DNA from: JBCDBL01 sp039183635 | Lineage (GTDB): Bacteria > Pseudomonadota > Alphaproteobacteria > Caulobacterales > Parvularculaceae | Direction of reading: 5' to 3' | DNA: 10,391 bases | Assembly (NCBI GenBank): GCA_039183635.1 | Contig: JBCDBL010000131.1 | Span: 1 to 10,391, forward strand | Part shown: positions 5,160 through 10,391 of the stretch, piece by piece | How the letters are laid out: each line of letters opens with the position of its first letter | How positions within the stretch are numbered: position 1 is the first letter of the stretch | Made by a program: the position numbers and the translations under genes | Notes under the pieces: generated by a model | Databases searched by the model: none | What the model was told of the DNA's origin: nothing | Seen by the model: only the letters and a program-made list of their open reading frames with translations

Positions 5160-6731
5160 CCCAAGCAAGAGGCCCGCGCGCACCATGAACGCGCGCTCAT
5201 CGTCGATTTCGGCAGCCAGGTGACGCAGCTCATCGCCCGGCGTTTGCGCGAAACCGGCGTCTACTGTGAAATTCATCCTTACAATCGTGTCGATGCGGCT
5301 TTTCTGGAGGCCTACGGGCCGAAAGCGGTGATCTTGTCCGGCGGACCGGCCAGCGTCACCGGCGCCGACACGCCCCGGGCCGAAGAGAAAATCTTCACCC
5401 TCGGCGTTCCCGTCCTTGGCATTTGTTATGGCGAGCAGACCATGGTGGCCCAGCTCGGCGGTGCAGTAGAGCCGGCGACGGAGCGGGAGTTCGGCCGGGC
5501 CGATATTATGACCACCACGGACAGTCCCTTGTTTGAAGGGGTCTGGGCCGCCGGCGGTTCGGACACGGTCTGGATGAGCCATGGCGACCGCGTCGCGGCG
5601 CTGCCTGAAGGGTTTGACGTCATCGCCGTGTCGGAGAACGCGCCCTACGCGGCGATCGCCGACGAAGCGCGCCGGTTCTATGGCGTCCAGTTTCATCCGG
5701 AGGTGGTCCACACCCCCGCCGGGAAGGACATTTTGGAAAACTTTACCCACCGGATCGCCGGGTTTCACGGCGATTGGACCATGGCGGCGTTCAAGGACGA
5801 AGCGATCGCGGCCGTCCGCGCCCAGGTGGGGGACGGGCGGGTGATCTGCGGGCTTTCCGGCGGCGTCGACAGCTCCGTGGTCGCCGTGTTGCTCCATGAG
5901 GCGATCGGCGATCAACTCACCTGCGTTTTTGTCGACACCGGCATGATGCGCGCCGGGGAGGGGGAGCAAGTGGTCGGCCTGTTCCGCGATCACTACAATA
6001 TCCCATTGGTCCATGTTGATGCTTCAGAGCTTTTTCTCGGCAAGCTTGACGGTGTGACGGACCCTGAGAAAAAGCGTAAAATCATCGGCGCGGCGTTTAT
6101 CGACGTGTTTGAAGAAAAAGCGGGGGAGGCGGGCGGCGCCGATTTCCTCGCCCAGGGGACGCTGTACCCGGACGTGATCGAAAGCGTCTCCTTCGACGGC
6201 GGCCCGTCGGTGACGATCAAGTCCCACCACAATGTCGGCGGCCTGCCGGAACGGATGAACATGGCCCTTGTGGAGCCGTTGCGGGAGCTGTTCAAAGACG
6301 AAGTGCGCGCCCTGGGCCGTGAGCTCGGTTTGCCGGAGGCGTTTATCGGCCGTCATCCGTTCCCGGGGCCGGGTCTTGCCATCCGCTGTCCGGGGGAGAT
6401 CACCGGCGAGAAGCTCGATATTCTGCGTAAGGCCGATGTCATTTACCTCGACGAGATCCGCAAGGCGGGGCTTTACGATGAGATCTGGCAGGCGTTCGCT
6501 GTGTTGCTGCCTGTGCGCACTGTCGGTGTGATGGGCGACGAGCGCACTTACGAGTATGTCTGCGCGCTACGCGCGGTGACGTCCACAGACGGCATGACGG
6601 CGGACTATTATCCGTTCTCCCACGATTTTCTTGGTCGAACTGCGAACCGCATCGTAAACGAAGTGCGCGGCGTCAACCGCGTCGTCTACGATGTGACATC
6701 GAAGCCGCCCGGCACAATCGAGTGGGAATAA
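5157..6731 (+). CDS. guaA: GMP synthase (glutamine-hydrolysing)
   Basis: GuaA aminates XMP to GMP using ATP and glutamine-derived ammonia. The product has 524 residues (525 in E. coli). The N-terminal class I amidotransferase has LIVDFGSQ, the GICYGEQ nucleophile loop with Cys90, and FHPE with His180 and Glu182, giving the complete triad. The ATP pyrophosphatase domain has the P-loop SGGVDSS (234-240). The C-terminal dimerisation domain has RHPFPGPGLAIR and ends in the standard PPGTIEWE. Initiation is at TTG with a good Shine-Dalgarno, unlike the ATG of guaB. It is 107 bases after the TPR gene, so readthrough from rsmB-TPR or its own weak promoter are both possible. No clear terminator follows the TAA. 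Together with guaB it completes the IMP-to-GMP branch. Confidence 0.98.
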   Translation: MPKQEARAHHERALIVDFGSQVTQLIARRLRETGVYCEIHPYNRVDAAFLEAYGPKAVILSGGPASVTGADTPRAEEKIFTLGVPVLGICYGEQTMVAQLGGAVEPATEREFGRADIMTTTDSPLFEGVWAAGGSDTVWMSHGDRVAALPEGFDVIAVSENAPYAAIADEARRFYGVQFHPEVVHTPAGKDILENFTHRIAGFHGDWTMAAFKDEAIAAVRAQVGDGRVICGLSGGVDSSVVAVLLHEAIGDQLTCVFVDTGMMRAGEGEQVVGLFRDHYNIPLVHVDASELFLGKLDGVTDPEKKRKIIGAAFIDVFEEKAGEAGGADFLAQGTLYPDVIESVSFDGGPSVTIKSHHNVGGLPERMNMALVEPLRELFKDEVRALGRELGLPEAFIGRHPFPGPGLAIRCPGEITGEKLDILRKADVIYLDEIRKAGLYDEIWQAFAVLLPVRTVGVMGDERTYEYVCALRAVTSTDGMTADYYPFSHDFLGRTANRIVNEVRGVNRVVYDVTSKPPGTIEWE

Positions 6732-7037
6732 ACTTATCGGTCCTGTGTTTTATAAATGCGAAAAAGCACGCTTGCAAAGTCACCAGATCAGCTGCTCGAT
6801 TCCGGTACGAACGCTCCGTCGCGGAATAAAAGATATTCATGCTCACTATAGCTGGTTTTCGTTGGAAAACGCATCCTCTAAGTCGTTAAGATAACGCATG
6901 GCTAGAGCGTGTCGCGCAAAAGCGGATACCGGTTTTTTGTAAATTGAGACGCGTTAAAGCAAAGATCAAGAGCACGTCACCGGAGTTCGATTAAGCTAGA
7001 CGCGCTCTGGCGCTTTAGTCGATTGGCTGGAGCGTTT
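6732..7037. other. Intergenic region between guaA and the GST-family gene
   Basis: This stretch has no gene. It holds several small inverted repeats: GAATA/TATTC (6824-6838), GTTTTC/GAAAAC with a four-base loop (6855-6870) and CGTTA/TAACG (6884-6896). None is followed by a T-run, so I do not call a terminator for guaA. The right half is the dispersed-repeat-like element at 6904-7008. The final bases carry GGAG (7029-7032) for the next gene. I could not find a convincing sigma70 promoter. Confidence 0.6.
6904..7008. repeat. Palindromic intergenic repeat of alphaproteobacterial type
   Basis: The ends are near-perfect inverted repeats: AGAGCGTGTC (6904-6913) pairs with GACGCGCTCT (6999-7008) over ten positions with one G-U. 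Just inside the left end, AAAAGCGG-ATA-CCGGTTTT (one mismatch) forms a small hairpin, followed by GACGCGTTAAAGCAAAGA and GAGCACGTC. This order (GAGCrTGTCGCG, AAAGnGG-n-ACCGGTTTT, then AAACAAAGA and GCrCGTC) matches short repeats that I remember as dispersed between genes of Rhizobiales and relatives. The basis is memory, not a search. Only one copy lies in this window. It carries no ORF and looks like a non-autonomous element that depends on outside functions for spread. Confidence 0.65.
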
Positions 7038-8042
7038 ATGTCTTGCATGCGGTGTAAGGATATGCGTTTAGAACATCAGCATACTGTTCCTCTTGATTCC
7101 TATCTTCTGCGCGATTTTCAACCCGCAGATGCTGTGTTGCGCATTGCGCGCGGTGATGTACGTTTGAATGCGCCCGCCACGAAAGACGCCAAACTCTATC
7201 ACTTTACAACGTCGACCTGCTCTCAACGGGTGAGGCTCGCTGCAGCGGAGAAGGGCGTTTCCTACAAAAGCGAAATGTTAGACTTTGCCGGGTATCAAAA
7301 TCTGGAGCCGGACTATCTCGCCATCAACCCCCGTGGCGTCGTCCCCACCTGGGCGGACGGAACCTTTGTTGTTTTCGATTCTCCCACCATCATCAGGTTT
7401 ATCGATGCTTATTATGAAGGCCCGCCGTTGCGGCCTAAGGCCGAGGGCGCGCGCGCCGATGTGGAGCGCATGATCGATCTTGGCGATCGGTTCCCCAATC
7501 GATATCTCACCTATTTTCAGCAATATGAGATCGCGGGACATACTTTGGACGGGCTTGACATCAAGGCCTGGGTTGAGGGGCTTTGCGCACGCGCAGCGGC
7601 GCTGTCGACGGATGACGAACGGCTTGCGCCGATATATCGGGCCAAGATCGCCGATTGGGAGAAGTTCTTCGCAGAACTTCAGGACGCGGCGCTGATGGAA
7701 CGGATTGTCGCCCATGCCGAAGGCATGCTCGACACGCTTGAAGAACGGCTTCAGCGGTCCGAATTTCTCTGCGGCGATGCTTACACGTTGGCCGACACGT
7801 GCTGGACGACAAGTCTTCTCAGGCTGGAGAGCTATCATGGGCGGGGCGTGCGGCGATGGTTCGGCGAGGGTGAACGTCCGTATCTTGAGGCCTACGCCGA
7901 GCGCTTGAAACGACGCCCGAGCTTTCGGGAGGCGTATGTCGCTTACTTTGAAAAGCTCGCCGATCTCATCGATGAAAATACGCCGCCGGCGTTGCGCGAG
8001 ACCTTTTTGAGGGTGTCGAACATGTACGCCGCTTACGCCTGA
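7038..8042 (+). CDS. Glutathione S-transferase family protein with N-terminal extension
   Basis: The product has 334 residues, about 100 longer than a simple GST. Residues 51-130 are the thioredoxin-fold GST N domain: KLYHFTTSTCSQRVRLAAAE with Cys61-Ser62 where the catalytic residue sits, NPRGVVPTW with the cis-proline, and FDSPTIIRFIDAYY, the glutathione gamma-glutamyl contact region. The helical C domain contains FLCGDAYTLADTCWT. About 50 residues precede the GST fold, and a long helical insertion (about 150-215) separates the two domains, a layout reminiscent of GDAP1-like GSTs. I chose the ATG at 7038 because GGAG lies five bases upstream. ATGs at 7047 and 7062 are alternatives; 7062 would remove the CMRC pair but has its AAGGA only one or two bases away. 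It is monocistronic, with a palindromic repeat just upstream. Substrate unknown; glutathione-dependent detoxification or reduction is inferred from family. Confidence 0.87.
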   Translation: MSCMRCKDMRLEHQHTVPLDSYLLRDFQPADAVLRIARGDVRLNAPATKDAKLYHFTTSTCSQRVRLAAAEKGVSYKSEMLDFAGYQNLEPDYLAINPRGVVPTWADGTFVVFDSPTIIRFIDAYYEGPPLRPKAEGARADVERMIDLGDRFPNRYLTYFQQYEIAGHTLDGLDIKAWVEGLCARAAALSTDDERLAPIYRAKIADWEKFFAELQDAALMERIVAHAEGMLDTLEERLQRSEFLCGDAYTLADTCWTTSLLRLESYHGRGVRRWFGEGERPYLEAYAERLKRRPSFREAYVAYFEKLADLIDENTPPALRETFLRVSNMYAAYA

Positions 8043-8047
8043 CGGTC

Positions 8048-8069
8048 GATTGTACATAAATGTACAATC
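8048..8069. promoter_or_regulatory. Perfect 10-bp palindrome between the GST and S9 peptidase genes
   Basis: GATTGTACAT (8048-8057) and ATGTACAATC (8060-8069) are perfect reverse complements around a two-base AA centre, starting six bases after the GST stop codon. The flank has only TTTT (8075-8078), so it is a poor intrinsic terminator. The tight spacing and TTGTACAT half-sites look more like an operator for a dimeric repressor, lying about 70 bases before the GTG of the peptidase gene. The protein that binds is unknown. A weak terminator role for the GST transcript remains possible. Confidence 0.5.
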
Positions 8070-8140
8070 TCGCCTTTTCGCGGCGCGCCATTCAGGTCAG
8101 TATGTCTTCCGCATAACGTCAAAGATGGGGAGAGGCGTCC

Positions 8141-10327
8141 GTGATCGTATTCATAAAGCGTGTTAGGCGGGTTTTCACAATTGCGGCTTTCGGGCTGATC
8201 GCATTTGCACCGGCTGCCTATACGGCTGCGCCTGAAGACATGGCGGAGGCGGGGCTTTCTCTCGATGAACTCTTGTCGATCCCTGAGGTGACGCAGGTCA
8301 TTTCGAACGGGGCAGGGGATGTCGCCTGGGTGGAGCGTCAGGATGGCGGCTGGAACCTCGCCTTGGCGCGCGCGCCTGCCTATGAACCGCAACAGCTTAC
8401 CTTTTACGACGAAGATGACGGGCGCGAAATGTTTTTGGTCGGCTTTCGCGCCGATGGCGCGGTGATCTTTCGCCGCGGCGATTGGGGCAAGAACGCCGCC
8501 CATGCGCCTTTTGCGCCGCCGGTGACGCTTTTTTCCCTATCGGACGGCGCGGACGCCCCGACGGTTCTTATCGAACACATGGAAAAGAAATGGTCTGCGC
8601 CGCCGGTGATGGACAAAAACGGCGAGCGGTTCTTCGCGGCGACCGGCGGGGTGTTGTGGTCCTATGATGCAGCCGGCGGCGAAAGCCCGCACAAGCTTTT
8701 ATCCGTTCGCGGCGTTATAAAATCGTTGGTCGTTTCCCCCGCGCAAGACCGCATCGCTTTTATCGTCGATCGCTCGAATTTAAAACGCGGCAAGTACGCC
8801 TTTGTCGGTGTTTATGACTTTTCGGCCCAAACCATCACCTATATGCAGCCTGGCCTCGCCATCGACCAGGATGTTGTGTGGTCGCCTTCAGGAGACAAGC
8901 TTGCGTTTGTTCGGTTCGGGTTTGAGCCGCGCACCTGGCGTTTTTCCGACCACCGCGAAGGCGTTCCTTTTGAAATCGTTGTGGCGGATCCGGCGAGCGG
9001 CGGAGGCGAGGTCGTTTTCGCCGCGGACGTGGGGTACGGGGCCCGGTTCAATGGTTTTAACGCCAGCACCTATTCCGGGCTTGGCGGCGTCAACAACCTT
9101 CTGTGGCTGTCCGATGATCAGCTTTTGTTTCCCTACGAAAGGACCGGGTGGAAACTCTTTTATGCAGTTTCAGCGAAAGGCGGGGCGGCGCGCCTTGTAA
9201 CGCCCGGACGGTTCGAAATCATCGGCGCTGTTGCGGCGCGGGACAGGTCGGCTGTGTATTATTGGGCGAACAAGGAGGATGATCTGGCCCGGTTGCGGCT
9301 CTATCGCCTTGATGTCGCGGGCGGCTTGACGCCGCGCGCCGTCGTTCTTCCAGCTGGCGTCGATATGGTGTCTGGCGCCCACAGACCCGCTGTTTTTCCA
9401 TTGGTGGACGGAGATTTTGCTGCAATTGTCGACGGTGCGCAGACGCCGAGCCAACTTATCGTACAATCTCCAGATGGCGACAGTCGAAAACTCAGCTCAG
9501 GCCCTGAGGCGGGCGACCCCATAACACTGCGCATGCCGGCGCCGGAGGTGGTGTCCTATAAGGCGCCGGACGGCGTTCCGATCCAGGCGATATTGTACAG
9601 GTCGCCGAAAACCGCCGATGGCGGCGCGGCGCCTGCTGTTGTGTGGGCCCATGGCGGCTCGCGCCGTCAGTTCTATCCAGCCTGGAACACTCGGCACACG
9701 AACAGCATGCAATATATGTATCTCGTGGCTAAAGGGTATACGGTGCTGGTTCCGAATTACCGCAGCGGCATTGGCTTCGGTCTCGATTTCAGAGAGCCGA
9801 AAAGCTATGGCGGTCGCGGCGCAGGCGAAGTGCAAGACGTGATCGCGGGCGCAAAATATTTGATAAAAAATGTTTCAGGCGTTGATCCTGACAAGATCGG
9901 GATTGTCGGTTTTTCCTATGGCGGACACCTTGTCACCAACGCGTTGGCGCGTTCGAACGTTTTCGCCGCAGGCGTCAGCGTGGCCGGCGTCGGCGATTGG
10001 GTGGTTGAAATGGAAAAGGACACGAAGGAAACGCTGCCGTATAACATCCCTGAACGGATGAAGCTGGAGCGGCGCGCCTACGCCTCATCGGCGATTTCGA
10101 AAATAGACGATTGGGGCGATGAACCGCTGATGCTCATCCACGGCGACAACGACGGCTCGGCCGCAATGCAGCAAAGCCTTGAACTCTATCTCGCCCTGAA
10201 ACGCCGTGGCAAAACCGCCGAAGCGCTCATTTTCCCAGGCGAGGGACATCAGTTCTATAGGACCGAAAATATCAGACGCTCCTTAGAAGCAATGGATGCG
10301 TATTTACAAAGGCATATGGGCGATTGA
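8141..10327 (+). CDS. Exported S9-family (prolyl oligopeptidase/acylaminoacyl peptidase type) serine peptidase
   Basis: The product has 728 residues. The N-terminus has a KRVRR n-region, a hydrophobic core (about 11-27) and small residues near AYTAA (27-31), so it is predicted to be secreted, probably periplasmic. Residues about 40-460 form a WD40-like beta-propeller. The C-terminal alpha/beta-hydrolase domain carries the whole triad: Ser592 in GFSYGG, Asp671 in HGDND and His703 in GEGHQF. The oxyanion segment reads AHGGS (504-507), where family members usually have HGGP, followed by VLVPNYRSGIGFGLDF. Initiation is at GTG 8141 with GGAG eight bases upstream; an ATG at 8125 is in another frame. 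S9 enzymes of this type cleave short peptides, often releasing N-terminal residues or dipeptides; specificity cannot be assigned here. It is probably transcribed alone, possibly under control of the palindrome at 8048. The catalytic domain looks intact. Confidence 0.92.
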   Translation: MIVFIKRVRRVFTIAAFGLIAFAPAAYTAAPEDMAEAGLSLDELLSIPEVTQVISNGAGDVAWVERQDGGWNLALARAPAYEPQQLTFYDEDDGREMFLVGFRADGAVIFRRGDWGKNAAHAPFAPPVTLFSLSDGADAPTVLIEHMEKKWSAPPVMDKNGERFFAATGGVLWSYDAAGGESPHKLLSVRGVIKSLVVSPAQDRIAFIVDRSNLKRGKYAFVGVYDFSAQTITYMQPGLAIDQDVVWSPSGDKLAFVRFGFEPRTWRFSDHREGVPFEIVVADPASGGGEVVFAADVGYGARFNGFNASTYSGLGGVNNLLWLSDDQLLFPYERTGWKLFYAVSAKGGAARLVTPGRFEIIGAVAARDRSAVYYWANKEDDLARLRLYRLDVAGGLTPRAVVLPAGVDMVSGAHRPAVFPLVDGDFAAIVDGAQTPSQLIVQSPDGDSRKLSSGPEAGDPITLRMPAPEVVSYKAPDGVPIQAILYRSPKTADGGAAPAVVWAHGGSRRQFYPAWNTRHTNSMQYMYLVAKGYTVLVPNYRSGIGFGLDFREPKSYGGRGAGEVQDVIAGAKYLIKNVSGVDPDKIGIVGFSYGGHLVTNALARSNVFAAGVSVAGVGDWVVEMEKDTKETLPYNIPERMKLERRAYASSAISKIDDWGDEPLMLIHGDNDGSAAMQQSLELYLALKRRGKTAEALIFPGEGHQFYRTENIRRSLEAMDAYLQRHMGD

Positions 10328-10391
10328 CCCTATGGCGATAAAGAGGCGTCTGCCCTTATGGTGTTGAAAGTCTATCGGGGATCGCCAAAGC

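Noticed and set aside
5136..6014. 292-codon open frame on the - strand opposite guaA
   Set aside because: It is a shadow of guaA codon bias, with no domain and no ribosome binding site.
6842..6851. CTCACTATAG, identical to the end of the phage T7 promoter
   Set aside because: Only the last ten bases match and the upstream half is absent, so it is a chance match, not a T7 promoter.
6855..6870. GTTTTC/GAAAAC hairpin as the guaA terminator
   Set aside because: It is a weak six-base stem more than 120 bases after the stop codon with no following T-run.
10328..10391. Possible start of another gene or terminator at the right edge
   Set aside because: The 64 bases show no stable hairpin with a T-run and no start with a ribosome binding site that can be followed. 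The window ends too soon.

Overview
The window is a housekeeping-rich stretch of an alphaproteobacterial chromosome. Three things point there: the style of GuaB, GuaA and the RsmB-type methyltransferase; the high-GC third codon positions with GTG and TTG starts; and an intergenic repeat at 6904-7008 that resembles palindromic repeats I remember from Rhizobiales and related alphaproteobacteria. I cannot fix the genus. There are eight confident genes, seven on the + strand and one on the - strand. I see no rRNA, tRNA, CRISPR array, transposase or phage gene.

Layout. Positions 1-444 hold at most a doubtful 42-codon ORF and a leader ahead of guaB with two nested stems. IMP dehydrogenase (guaB, 445-1920) converges, across an 18-base gap, on a - strand gene (1939-2697) encoding a glutaredoxin-like domain fused to a MauE/DoxX-type membrane domain. 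That gene is divergent from a MerR-family regulator (2778-3194). The 80 bases between them carry a textbook MerR-type operator: a 6-bp dyad between a TTGACT -35 and a TATACC -10, separated by 20 bases. Next come an RsmB/NOP-family RNA cytosine-5 methyltransferase (3291-4598), a small exported TPR protein 13 bases downstream (4612-5049), and GMP synthase (guaA, 5157-6731, TTG start). A 306-base intergenic region with the repeat separates guaA from a glutathione S-transferase-family protein with an extra N-terminal segment (7038-8042). After a perfect 10-bp palindrome (8048-8069) comes an exported S9-family serine peptidase of 728 residues (8141-10327, GTG start).

How the genes work together. 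GuaB (IMP to XMP) and GuaA (XMP to GMP) are consecutive steps of guanine nucleotide synthesis. They lie in one neighbourhood but are separated by a redox/metal-response pair (MerR regulator plus Grx-MauE membrane protein) and by rsmB plus the TPR gene. The MerR/Grx-MauE pair looks like a self-contained stress module placed between purine genes. It is the most system-like part of the window, although its inducer cannot be read from sequence. The last two genes are independent enzymes with their own upstream regions.
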